Counted from the stretch's first letter, positions 1 through 9,347 are shown. The stretch is DNA of 64,000 nt from Flavobacteria bacterium MS024-2A (GCA_905182305.1 CAJJBB010000007.1:1-64000), one strand, 5' to 3'. The notes: generated by a model not told the origin, from the letters alone. Numbers and translations are program-made.

Positions 1-83
1 CCTTTAATAGGGTTAATCTTTTCTTTAGATCCATGCCTAAGATTAATTAGGCCTATAAAATTCAACCTATCACACTAACAAAA

Positions 84-173
84 GCAAGTCTTCACTTACT
101 TCATTAGTAGCTTGTTTCATTCTTGGTAAAGTGTATTGTAGAACTTACTGAAGATGATATGCCTGTGGTTTAG
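84..173. repeat. Composite repeat, copy A: 50-bp core (84-133) plus a degenerate second block (140-173)
   Basis: gcaagtcttcacttacttcattagtagcttgtttcattcttggtaaagtg at 84-133 is identical to 5367-5416; the following 'gaacttactgaag..atatgcctgtggttta' block is also shared. Confidence 0.9.
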
Positions 174-187
174 TAATTAGCCAAAAA

Positions 188-466
188 TTAAAGCGATGCC
201 AATAATAAACAAGATTCTACAATTATAATAGCAACAATAAATACAATAATATTATTTTTAACTTTTTCAGAATATTTGGTAAAATACTCTTCATTAAGAA
301 TACCATGAATTGATGAAGCTAGAGCCATAAAGGAAAAACCAAATAAAACTAAATTATAATTGTAATCTATTTTTAATATAAAACTCCCTAACAATCCAAT
401 TAAAGTGAAGGCCACCCCAACTCCAAATCCTACCCAACCAAGGTGTTTTTTACACCATTCTTTCAT
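188..466 (-). CDS. Small hypothetical membrane protein
   Basis: 92-aa ORF with three hydrophobic segments; no family recognised. Confidence 0.5.
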   Translation of the reverse strand: MKEWCKKHLGWVGFGVGVAFTLIGLLGSFILKIDYNYNLVLFGFSFMALASSIHGILNEEYFTKYSEKVKNNIIVFIVAIIIVESCLLLASL

Positions 467-510
467 TTTAAACTAATCTATGGTTTATAATACTTAAAGA
501 TAACAAATCC

Positions 511-555
511 CAGAACTTACTGAAGAGATATGACTGTGGTTTAAAAGAAAACACC
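511..555. repeat. Composite repeat, copy B (second block only)
   Basis: CTGTGGTTTAAAAGAAAACACC at 534-555 is identical to 5452-5473; the preceding 'agaacttactgaaga' matches copy A. Confidence 0.85.
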
Positions 556-648
556 ACTAAAGTTAATTGAAATAACTTCCTTTTGACTCCATTCAGGGTC
601 TATCTTTTAGGTGTTTTGTCAAGATAAGTAAGGTCTCAACCACACCAT

Positions 649-1059
649 CTAGCAATCAGAACAAACACCCTTTAATATGGCCTGCACTTTATTTGTTTTA
701 AATCCCTTTGGAACATTAAGTTGAAGTGGTGCTAATTTCCCCATACAATAAACCATTTTGCATTGTTCACACACAAAATGTGCGTGCTCGTTACCTTGTG
801 ATGGAGGTTGTCCAAATGCATACTTAGTTAGGCCCGAATGGTCGTTAATACTATGGATTATACCCGCTTGCTCAAAACTCGCTAGGCTTCGGTATAAGGT
901 GGATTTATCAACTTCATTTACCAATGCTGCCTGAAGGTCATTGTAAGACTGTGCATGTTCAATACTCATAAAATGTTGGAGCAAAGTAATCCGAACTTTA
1001 GTTTTTTTTAATCCCTTTTGTTCTAAAAGTTGTTTGTAGCTTTCCTCTTTCATAATCAA
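649..1059 (-). CDS. Fur-family metalloregulator (Zur/Fur-like)
   Basis: Winged-helix region (KTKVRITLLQHF...DKSTLYRSLASFEQAGIIH), HAHFVCEQCKMVYC and C-terminal CSDC metal-site cysteines. Confidence 0.9.
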   Translation of the reverse strand: MIMKEESYKQLLEQKGLKKTKVRITLLQHFMSIEHAQSYNDLQAALVNEVDKSTLYRSLASFEQAGIIHSINDHSGLTKYAFGQPPSQGNEHAHFVCEQCKMVYCMGKLAPLQLNVPKGFKTNKVQAILKGVCSDC

Positions 1060-1199
1060 CTATTTATTTGAAAATTAACCCTTTCGGTTTTTGTATTCGA
1101 AAATAACATAAATTCAGATTATTCTCCTTAAAATTTAGCGTGTCATTTACTTAGAGCAATACATCTTTTTGTCTCTTTCCACAAAAATAGAAATAAAAT

Positions 1200-1220
1200 A
1201 AATGCAACTCTGTGGCATTT
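1200..1220. promoter_or_regulatory. Candidate Fur/Zur-type operator palindrome
   Basis: AAATGCAAC-TCT-GTGGCATTT: 9-bp arms with one mismatch, in the divergent intergenic region, 14 bp before a TAnnTTTG-like element (TACTTTTG, 1234-1241). Confidence 0.55.
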
Positions 1221-1302
1221 AAAAAAAATAAATTACTTTTGCTCTCAGAAATATAAAATATTTTACCTCATAAGCATATTCCATGATTAAGTTTTATAGT
1301 TA

Positions 1303-1713
1303 ATGAAAATTATAAATTTCACCTCAAGGTCAGATATTATTGGTGCTACTGCAAGTGCTATGTGCTTTATTCATTGCTTGGTCACCCCATTTTTATTCGT
1401 TGCATATTCCAATACTGCAATTATTGAGGATACGCATCCATGGTGGTGGGGTATTTTAGATATAGTTTTCCTTGTAATTTCCTTTTTTGCTGTGTATTGG
1501 TCTACCTACAATACATCAAAACAGTTCGTAAAATACACTTTCTGGACACTTTGGATGCTCTTAGCATTGATTATTATTAATGAGAAATGGGAAATAGCAC
1601 ATATAGCAGAAGTATTTATTTACCTAACAACCTTAGGCCTTGTTTTTTTACACTTTTATAATCGTCGTTATTGTCAATGTGAAGACGACAAATGTTGCGT
1701 AGATGCCAAATAA
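1303..1713 (+). CDS. MerC-domain membrane protein
   Basis: MCFIHCLVTPFLF motif, four hydrophobic segments, Cys-rich C-terminus (CQCEDDKCC). Confidence 0.8.
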   Translation: MKIINFTSRSDIIGATASAMCFIHCLVTPFLFVAYSNTAIIEDTHPWWWGILDIVFLVISFFAVYWSTYNTSKQFVKYTFWTLWMLLALIIINEKWEIAHIAEVFIYLTTLGLVFLHFYNRRYCQCEDDKCCVDAK

Positions 1714-2071
1714 AACAATTTTATCGTCTTTGGAAAAAAGGAATTATTCTTACATGCTCTTTCTAATTGTATTGATTGCTCTTAAGGTTTCAGCTATACA
1801 ACTTTATTTACATGATTGTTCCGATGACAGGAATGTTAATGATTGCGAACTATGCGAAAATGCCATCCATAATCAAAACTTAAAATTTTCTACTCCACCA
1901 CAGTTTCACGGTTTTGAAATTGACATTATTCCTTTTTTTTCCCAACTAGAAAGTCATTATGATAGTATTTGTATATCAATACCAATCAATGACACCTATT
2001 TCGGTAGACCTCCTCCTCCTCAAAATAAAGAATCATTAAATAAATACTATCCTTTAGTCACAAGACTATAA
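1703..2071 (+). CDS. Hypothetical exported/anchored protein with CELC motif
   Basis: 122-aa ORF overlapping the end of the MerC ORF; N-terminal hydrophobic segment; C/H-containing ectodomain. Confidence 0.6.
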   Translation: MPNKTILSSLEKRNYSYMLFLIVLIALKVSAIQLYLHDCSDDRNVNDCELCENAIHNQNLKFSTPPQFHGFEIDIIPFFSQLESHYDSICISIPINDTYFGRPPPPQNKESLNKYYPLVTRL

Positions 2072-2153
2072 AGGTTAGTTCAAGTTTAATTGTACCCTAC
2101 AATTTAAAAAACAAACAACATCATTTAGAAAATTAATTTTTGCTTGCTAAAGC

Positions 2154-4568
2154 ATGAAACATCAATTTATATTATCCCTTTTTTTATTTATTTGGTCAAA
2201 TTCAGTAATGACGCAAGAAAAATACTGTCCCTATTCAGTTAGTGGAAAGGTTTTGGATATTGTGACCAAAGAGCCGATAGCCAATGTCACTATTAAAATT
2301 CAGGATACGGAGAAATACACCCTTACAGATAAAGTCGGAAACTTTTTGATTGATGACTTGTGCTCAAATAATAATACGTTAATCATATCGTGCTTAGGCT
2401 ATTCCGGATCCACAAGCCATCATCACCATGAAAATGGTTCACTTCCCCATTTATATTTGACCCAAAAGGTAACGGGGTTAGACGAGGTGACTGTTCAAGC
2501 TCAAAAAATAAAGGAAAAAGGAACGGAAACAATTTCTCAAGTTACATTAGGAAAGAATGAAATTACAGGAGATGCGACACAGTCTTTAGCGGCTGCTTTA
2601 TCAGGGCTGCAAGGGGTGACATTTACCTCCGCTGGCACTAATATTCAATTACCCGTTATCCATGGTCTTTCTGGAAATCGAATCTTGGTCTTGAATAATG
2701 GCTTAAAACATGGGTTTCAAAATTGGGGAACAGACCATGCCCCCGAAATAGATATTACCTCAGCAAATAGTATTACTGTTATTAAAGGAGCTTCTAGTGT
2801 ACGTTTTGGCCCTGAAGCGCTTGGTGGTGTAATTATTGTAGAATCCAATTCGCTGCGTCTCAATACTCCACTATATATTAATCTTGGAACTGGTTTTCAA
2901 ACTAATGGTGGTGGAATTAACACGAATTTGGAGATCGTTAAGGGTTCTAATAAGTGGGGTTATTTTCTAAATGGAAATTTCAACAAAATTGGTGATCGAA
3001 AAGCCCCTGATTATAGCCTTACCAATACGGGCAAGGAGGAAAAATCATTCAGTTTTGGTGTACTTCGGCATCTTAAAAATTGGGATTTTAAAATTTACTA
3101 TAGTTTCGTCGACCAAAACTTAGCGCTTCTTAGGTCATCTATAGCCCACAGTGGTGATGCGTTTGTAAGAGCTCTAAATTCTGATGCTCCAATTATTATT
3201 GATTCCTTTTCTTATGATATTGATGCGCCAAATCAAACTATACAGCATCACTTGGCAAAGGCGGAAATAAATTGGTATTCTAATAAAGGAAAACTTAGTC
3301 TCCGCGGAGGAATGCAGCTCAATAAAAGAGATGAATTTGACGTAAGAAGAAATTCCAAAAAACCGATTATCGATCTTGATCTAATTACTTATGATTATCA
3401 ACTGGAGTGGAGACATCCCAATTGGAGTAGATTAGATGGCCTCTTTGGAATTCAATATTTTAGTCAAGACAATGACAATAATCCGGGCACTGATACTACC
3501 CCTTTTATTCCAAATTACAATATAAGCAGATATAGTGCTTTTGGCACTGAAAGGTTAAAGTTTGGAAAAAATACCGTAGAGGCAGGAGTTCGAATCGATT
3601 TTGAATTCGATGATGTGAGGGGAAGGAAGGCTAATCAAAATATTTTTAGAGATGATTATAGTTTTGCAAACCTTACTGCATCATTTGGGTATTCGAGACA
3701 ACTCTCTGAAAATACCTCGTTCAGGACAAATTTGGGTACTGCTTGGCGTACCCCGAATATGGCAGAACTCTTCAGTTTTGGGCAACATGGTTTTAAAACC
3801 ACATTTGGTCTACTCCGTTTCACCGATAACAATGGTGTGCTTAGTACCGATGATATATTACCATTGGATAAAAGTGTCGTAGAACCTGAAAAAGGATATA
3901 AGTTTATCAATGAATTTAAAACCTACAGAAACGGCAACTTTCATAACTTGACCGTATACTCTCATTATATCGAGAACTATATTTTTGATCGACCAATAGG
4001 TGTATTTGGAACCATAAGAGGTCCTACACCAGCATTTATTTTTGATCAGGCGAATGCGCTATTCCTAGGTGCTGATTACAGTTGGCAAAAAGAGTTGGAC
4101 AAAAACATCTCAGGGATTCTTGGTTTCAGCTATTTATGGTCAAAGAACATAATTGAAAATGTGCCTTTGATAAACCAACCCCCCATTTCCACAAGTCTTG
4201 AAATACAATGGGACCAAGGAAAAGTATGGGGATTCAAAACCTCTAAATGGATTATCAGATATAGTTATACTTTTCGCCAATTACAGGCCCCACGAACGGT
4301 TTTACCCCAAAGCTTGATAGACGGCAGTAAAATAATTACAATAGACTCCGAAATTTTTGACTTTATGAATGCTCCCCGAGACTATTTTCTACTAAACCTT
4401 TCATGGAATTTTAAGTGGAAAAACTTAAGTGGAAGTATTGCGGCGCAAAACCTTTTAAATAGCCGTTACCGTGATTACCTCAATGAAATGAGATACTTCG
4501 CTGATGACCTGGGAAGAAATTTGCTTTTTACGCTTAATTATTCTTTTAAAGGAAAAAATAATAAATAA
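2154..4568 (+). CDS. TonB-dependent outer membrane receptor with carboxypeptidase-like N-terminal domain
   Basis: Signal peptide, YSVSGKVLDIVTKEPIANVTIKIQDTEKYTLTDKVGNF domain, plug (LPVIHGLSGNRILVLNNGLKHGFQNWGTDHAPEID), barrel repeats, terminal aromatic-rich strand. Confidence 0.93.
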   Translation: MKHQFILSLFLFIWSNSVMTQEKYCPYSVSGKVLDIVTKEPIANVTIKIQDTEKYTLTDKVGNFLIDDLCSNNNTLIISCLGYSGSTSHHHHENGSLPHLYLTQKVTGLDEVTVQAQKIKEKGTETISQVTLGKNEITGDATQSLAAALSGLQGVTFTSAGTNIQLPVIHGLSGNRILVLNNGLKHGFQNWGTDHAPEIDITSANSITVIKGASSVRFGPEALGGVIIVESNSLRLNTPLYINLGTGFQTNGGGINTNLEIVKGSNKWGYFLNGNFNKIGDRKAPDYSLTNTGKEEKSFSFGVLRHLKNWDFKIYYSFVDQNLALLRSSIAHSGDAFVRALNSDAPIIIDSFSYDIDAPNQTIQHHLAKAEINWYSNKGKLSLRGGMQLNKRDEFDVRRNSKKPIIDLDLITYDYQLEWRHPNWSRLDGLFGIQYFSQDNDNNPGTDTTPFIPNYNISRYSAFGTERLKFGKNTVEAGVRIDFEFDDVRGRKANQNIFRDDYSFANLTASFGYSRQLSENTSFRTNLGTAWRTPNMAELFSFGQHGFKTTFGLLRFTDNNGVLSTDDILPLDKSVVEPEKGYKFINEFKTYRNGNFHNLTVYSHYIENYIFDRPIGVFGTIRGPTPAFIFDQANALFLGADYSWQKELDKNISGILGFSYLWSKNIIENVPLINQPPISTSLEIQWDQGKVWGFKTSKWIIRYSYTFRQLQAPRTVLPQSLIDGSKIITIDSEIFDFMNAPRDYFLLNLSWNFKWKNLSGSIAAQNLLNSRYRDYLNEMRYFADDLGRNLLFTLNYSFKGKNNK

Positions 4569-4667
4569 AAATAATACTCTTAAAACTATACTGATGATAA
4601 GACCCCCTTGAAAAACAATAAAATACAATAACACACTTAAAATAATTATAAAATAAAAATAAACACA

Positions 4668-5282
4668 ATGAAAATACACAGATTTAGAAATTTTAGATTG
4701 ATGGCCCTTCTTTTTGGAACCATCTTAGTAACCAGTTGTAGTAAAGACGATGATGTGCCAGAAGAAGAAAATGAGCTGGAGGTCATCACAGACGTAACGC
4801 TTGTTTTTACCAATACTGCAGATGCCAATGATGTGGTTGAAGCTACAGCACAAGACCCTGATGGAATTGGAATACAAGAGTTGGTAATATTAAACGAGAT
4901 TGATTTGGATGCCGGTAAAACATACACCCTTACCTTTGAAATATTCAATAATTTAGAAACTCCCGGCGAGGATATAGGTGACGAAATATTGGAAGAGGCT
5001 AATGAGCATCAATTTTTCTTCGGCTTCTCCGATGATGCCTTTACCAACCCAGCGGGGAATGGCAATATAGATACAGCTTCAGACCCCATTTCTTATAATG
5101 ACAAGGATGAAAACGGCAATCCGGTTGGTCTCTCCACCACATGGACTACCGCTGTAACGGCTTTATCAGGAGGCACTTTTACAGTTAGGCTAAAACACCA
5201 GCCTGATGTAAAAACCTCGACATCAGGAGCCAACGACGGCGAAACCGATTTTAATTTACTGTTTTCCCTGAATATTCAGTAA
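4668..5282 (+). CDS. Hypothetical acidic lipoprotein of the metal module
   Basis: Lipobox-like LFGTILVTSCSKDDDVPEEE; directly downstream of the TonB receptor. Confidence 0.7.
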   Translation: MKIHRFRNFRLMALLFGTILVTSCSKDDDVPEEENELEVITDVTLVFTNTADANDVVEATAQDPDGIGIQELVILNEIDLDAGKTYTLTFEIFNNLETPGEDIGDEILEEANEHQFFFGFSDDAFTNPAGNGNIDTASDPISYNDKDENGNPVGLSTTWTTAVTALSGGTFTVRLKHQPDVKTSTSGANDGETDFNLLFSLNIQ

Positions 5283-5298
5283 TTTGATTTCTAAACTA

Positions 5299-5342
5299 AA
5301 CCTTCCACCTCGCTTAGGATCAGGGAGGAAGGTTTTTTTTTA
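5299..5342 (+). terminator. Rho-independent terminator
   Basis: AACCTTCC...GGAAGGTT followed by a T tract. Confidence 0.85.
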
Positions 5343-5366
5343 ATATAGTTTGCTGAACAAACAATG

Positions 5367-5473
5367 GCAAGTCTTCACTTACTTCATTAGTAGCTTGTTT
5401 CATTCTTGGTAAAGTGAATTGTAATCCCCAGACTTACAGAAGACAATATGCCTGTGGTTTAAAAGAAAACACC
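5367..5473. repeat. Composite repeat, copy C (50-bp core 5367-5416 plus second block 5430-5473)
   Basis: Core identical to 84-133; the 22-mer 5452-5473 is identical to 534-555. Confidence 0.9.
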
Positions 5474-5956
5474 CCTGACTAGGAGAGTTTGGATTACACC
5501 CCTCTATGCCAGTTAAGCCCTAAGGAAAACCCCCTACTTTATAAATCTATAATACTCTTTCTGTCATCACATTAGAGAGGATAATTGGGGTGCAATGCTT
5601 GTAGTGTCTTAAATACAGAGGTTTGGGGTTATATACTAGATACAAGAACTAGTGTCTAATCTGAAAACGATTCTAAAAAACCCACCCCATGTTTAGAAAT
5701 CATAGAATGTTTGGAAACTTTTAGCTTTTAATGTGTCCCAGTGTCCCAATCCTTAGGGATGGGACAGCGGAGATGATTATTCCCTTCAAGTATCCACACA
5801 TTTCCTAAACAAACATCCCCTAAAACAACAGCACAGCTATCTTGTCTTAGGTCAGTGATGATGTGGGATTACATTAGGTTATATTTTTTTGGGGGTTTCA
5901 TTGATTAACTGCCTTGTACCGTACATAAATCGTACAAAAAAAAGGGTATTAAATAA

Positions 5957-6154
5957 AAAACCTTTGAAAATCAATTGATTAACAAGGGATCTTGTACCCG
6001 AGATGATTCAGTTCTCGAACTTTTTTACAAAGACCTTTGTAAACTCTACGATTTAAAAGATACCCTTGAACACGAAGGAATTGACAAATATCCTTATAGT
6101 TCCTCAAATTCACTTGGGCTAAGCGATAATTCATTACTACAAACAAGGAGTTGA
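5957..6154 (+). pseudogene. Unlisted open frame, probable gene fragment (phage-like C-terminal remnant)
   Basis: Open from TAA at 5954 to TGA at 6152-6154: KTFENQLINKGSCTRDDSVLELFYKDLCKLYDLKDTLEHEGIDKYPYSSSNSLGLSDNSLLQTRS*; no ATG. Style resembles small terminase-type phage proteins, not proven. Confidence 0.4.
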
Positions 6155-6404
6155 ACTATTATAGTATGACAAATACAACTTACTTAGTTTGTGTGTTTAT
6201 TGATCCAAATTGTATAATAATTACGTTGAATCAACTCAATAAATTATTTCTGAAACGATTATAATATACTTCCTAGTACTTATTTCCTTATCACTCGAAT
6301 TTGATTCATCATATATAATTTATAACGAATATAATTCATGTTTTAATATTTAAACTGAATGTATGTATAGTTTTGCTCTGTAAACATGAATTAAATAATC
6401 GCAG

Positions 6405-7421
6405 ATGGTAAAGGTAGTATATGTAGGGTTTGGTATTGTGTCACAAGGTTTGGCTGAAATCATTTTAAATAATAATTCTGTATTGCCTTTAGTTGAGACC
6501 GTAGAGATACAAACAGTAGGAATACTGGACACAATGAAAGGTAGTAGGATTGATGCTAGTGGTATAAATATGCATGATGTGCTTTTAAATGCTAAAGAAG
6601 GCGATTATAGCTTGCTAACAGATACTATACTTGATATTCCTAAAGCAATACAAGAAATTGATGCAGACATCCTCATTGAGGCTAGTTTCACGGATATTAA
6701 AACAGGACAGCCTGCAATATCTCACATGGAATCTGCACTAAAATCTAATAAACACGTTGTCACTACTAATAAAGGACCATTTGCTGTAGCGTATAAACAG
6801 ATTTTCAATTTAGCCGCATTATTGAAAAAAAATGTAGCAATTGAAGGAACTGTAATGAGTGGTACGCCAATAATAAATGTATTAAATAATGGTCTTTTAG
6901 GTTCAGATATCACTGCTGTAAGCGGTATTATGAATGGAACATCTAATTATATTTTGTCTAAAATGGAATTAGGGATGTCTTATAGTGATGCGCTTTCACA
7001 AGCACAACAGCTTGGATATGCAGAAGCCGACCCAACAAGTGATGTAGAAGGTCTAGACACATTAGCCAAAGTAATGATTTTGGCAAATGTTGTTTTTGAT
7101 GAGCAATTAATTCAAGAAGATATTGAGGTTAAGGGAATATCAGACATTACACTTTCAGATGTAAAAGAAGCATCATCAAAGAATGAAAGATGGAAATTAA
7201 TTGGAAGCGTTTGGAAGGATAATAATGGCAAAGTACATGGTTCAGTAAGTCCCAAGCTTATCTCAATTAACGATTCATTATATGGCATTTCAGATGCTAC
7301 TAATGCTTTAAAAATAACATCTAACATTTTGGGAGATACCACAATTGTAGGAGCAGGAGCAGGGAAAACAGAAACAGGTTTTGCATTGTATAATGACATT
7401 ATATCCATAGTTAACCGTTAA
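6405..7421 (+). CDS. Homoserine dehydrogenase-like NAD(P)-dependent oxidoreductase (no ACT domain)
   Basis: N-terminal VGFGIVSQGLAEIIL Rossmann motif, VVTTNKGPFA, GIMNGTSNYILSKM and GYAEADPTSDVEGLDTLAK catalytic signatures. Confidence 0.9.
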   Translation: MVKVVYVGFGIVSQGLAEIILNNNSVLPLVETVEIQTVGILDTMKGSRIDASGINMHDVLLNAKEGDYSLLTDTILDIPKAIQEIDADILIEASFTDIKTGQPAISHMESALKSNKHVVTTNKGPFAVAYKQIFNLAALLKKNVAIEGTVMSGTPIINVLNNGLLGSDITAVSGIMNGTSNYILSKMELGMSYSDALSQAQQLGYAEADPTSDVEGLDTLAKVMILANVVFDEQLIQEDIEVKGISDITLSDVKEASSKNERWKLIGSVWKDNNGKVHGSVSPKLISINDSLYGISDATNALKITSNILGDTTIVGAGAGKTETGFALYNDIISIVNR

Positions 7422-7431
7422 AATTTTAAAT

Positions 7432-8835
7432 ATGGTTTCAGAAAACACACATACAAGTACAATAGCTGTTTATAATAGTTTTACAGGAGATACGATTGGA
7501 TATGTACCTCAGTCCACTGAGAAAGATGTATTGGATGCACTTGATCTTGCGAAAATAGGAGAAGCAATTGGCAGAAAAATGCCAGCGTCTAAAAGAATAG
7601 CAATTCTTAAGAAAGCTGTTACACTAATGGAGCTAGAATGTGATGTATTATCTAATCTTATCGCAACAGAAGGTATTAAGACCATAGTTCAGGCAAGAAA
7701 AGAAGTAACTAGAGCTATAAATACCATGCAGCTATCTGCTGAAGAAGCAGGAAGAATAATTGGAGCAACAATTCCATTTAATACTGTTCCAGGTTCAGAA
7801 GATAGATTTGGTTATGAAACCAAATTCCCTATCGGTATTGTTGTTGCCATTACCCCTTTCAATGATCCTTTAAATTTAGTCTGCCACAAGCTTGGGCCAG
7901 CAATTGCAGCAGGAAACCCGGTCATATTAAAACCAAGTGATTATACACCTTTAGTGGCTATTAAGTTTGGAGAAATCCTTTTTGAGGCTGGACTACCAAA
8001 AGAGATGCTTAGTATTATTACAGGAGCACCAGAAGCGTTTGGAGATTCTTTAATTAGTGATGAAAGAGTACGACTTATAAGTTTTACGGGTGGTTTAGAA
8101 GCTGCAAAAGTTATACAGAGAAAAGCAGGTTTAAAGAAAATAGTTATGGAACTTGGTTCTAATTCACCTGTAATCGTTTTGTCGGATGCAGATTTAGAAG
8201 AAGCAGTTCAATCTTGTGTATCCGGCGCATTTTATGCAAGTGGTCAAAATTGTGTTGGTGTAAAACGAATTTTTGTTGAAGCCGATATTTACGATTCATT
8301 TTTAACACATTTTTCTCAATTAACGTCTACTTTGAAAACTGGTTCACCATTATCTGAAGATATAGATATTGGCCCTATTATAAGTAAAGAGTCGATTACT
8401 CAAATTGATAAATTTATTAACGAAAGTATAGATGATGGAGCTAAGATAATTAGTGGCGGAGCAACAATTGGAAATTGTTATACTCCCACCATTTTGGAAG
8501 CTGACTGCGATAATGATACTGCCAATTGCAAAGAAGTTTTTGGCCCTGTCGTAACCGTATCAAAAGTAAAAAACTTAGAGCAAGCTATAGCATGTAGCAA
8601 CAAATCTCCTTTTGGTTTGCATACCGCAATTTTCACTAATAATATTAATAATGCACACAAGGCAATTAATGAATTAGAATGTGCTGGTGTCATGGTTAAT
8701 GACTCCACAGATTATAGAATAGATGCTATGCCGTTTGGAGGTGTTAAAAGTAGTGGAATGGGAAGAGAAGGTGTAAAATCAGCTATTGAAGCGATGTCTG
8801 AAACCAAAATTGCTTGTTTTAAATTAAAAATTTAA
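7432..8835 (+). CDS. NAD(P)-dependent aldehyde dehydrogenase
   Basis: TPFNDPLNLVCHKLGPAIAAGNPVILKPS, FTGG, MELGSNSP, ASGQNCVGVKR catalytic Cys, KEVFGPVV, PFGGVKSSGMGREG. Confidence 0.93.
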   Translation: MVSENTHTSTIAVYNSFTGDTIGYVPQSTEKDVLDALDLAKIGEAIGRKMPASKRIAILKKAVTLMELECDVLSNLIATEGIKTIVQARKEVTRAINTMQLSAEEAGRIIGATIPFNTVPGSEDRFGYETKFPIGIVVAITPFNDPLNLVCHKLGPAIAAGNPVILKPSDYTPLVAIKFGEILFEAGLPKEMLSIITGAPEAFGDSLISDERVRLISFTGGLEAAKVIQRKAGLKKIVMELGSNSPVIVLSDADLEEAVQSCVSGAFYASGQNCVGVKRIFVEADIYDSFLTHFSQLTSTLKTGSPLSEDIDIGPIISKESITQIDKFINESIDDGAKIISGGATIGNCYTPTILEADCDNDTANCKEVFGPVVTVSKVKNLEQAIACSNKSPFGLHTAIFTNNINNAHKAINELECAGVMVNDSTDYRIDAMPFGGVKSSGMGREGVKSAIEAMSETKIACFKLKI

Positions 8836-8849
8836 AACACTATTTATTT

Positions 8850-9347
8850 TCATTCATGATCCAAATAGATAGGGAATAATGGGTTTTGTGAAAAATCGTA
8901 AATCAAGGACGTTTCTAAACTTTTCACATAATCTTTTGTAACATGATCCATTACAAAATCCCTTAAATGATCTTTGTCTCTAACGGCAATATAAAGCATG
9001 AAGTCTACTTGACCAGCTAAGTGATAAATATTGACAACCTCTGGTAATAATGACATTGAATTTTTAAAGTCTTCAACTTCGTCTTTTGTATTTTTGGTTA
9101 GTTTTATAGCAACCATTGCTTCTATATTAGTTCCAAGTTTTGAAGAATCAACAAAAGCATGAAACCCGAAGAATATTTTTTTTCGCTGTAGTTTTCGCAT
9201 TCTTTCAGAACAGGTAGACTCTGCAATACCAACTTCTGCAGCTATTTGTTTGTTAGATAATCTAGCATTCTTTTGTAAGAGTCTAATTATTTGCTCGTCA
9301 GTCTTGTCTAATTCGTTTTCGAGGCTATTTTTCCGAATACTTCGCAT
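8850..9347 (-). CDS. Lrp/AsnC-family transcriptional regulator
   Basis: LDKTDEQIIRLLQKNARLSNKQIAAEVGIAESTCSERMRKLQ HTH followed by a RAM-like domain. Confidence 0.93.
   Translation of the reverse strand: MRSIRKNSLENELDKTDEQIIRLLQKNARLSNKQIAAEVGIAESTCSERMRKLQRKKIFFGFHAFVDSSKLGTNIEAMVAIKLTKNTKDEVEDFKNSMSLLPEVVNIYHLAGQVDFMLYIAVRDKDHLRDFVMDHVTKDYVKSLETSLIYDFSQNPLFPIYLDHE

Noticed and set aside
84-133. Repeat core as tail of a coding gene (minus frame TLPRMKQATNEVSEDL)
   Set aside because: The flanks carry stops in that frame in both copies and the reading frame is not preserved beyond the core; no family recognised.
3656-3910. Antisense ORFs within long CDSs (e.g. 3656-3910, 5 other TonB/housekeeping antisense ORFs such as 25443-25730, 29680-29889, 61576-61824)
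   Set aside because: They lie opposite strongly supported coding genes, have atypical composition and no recognisable motif; expected by-products of six-frame calling.
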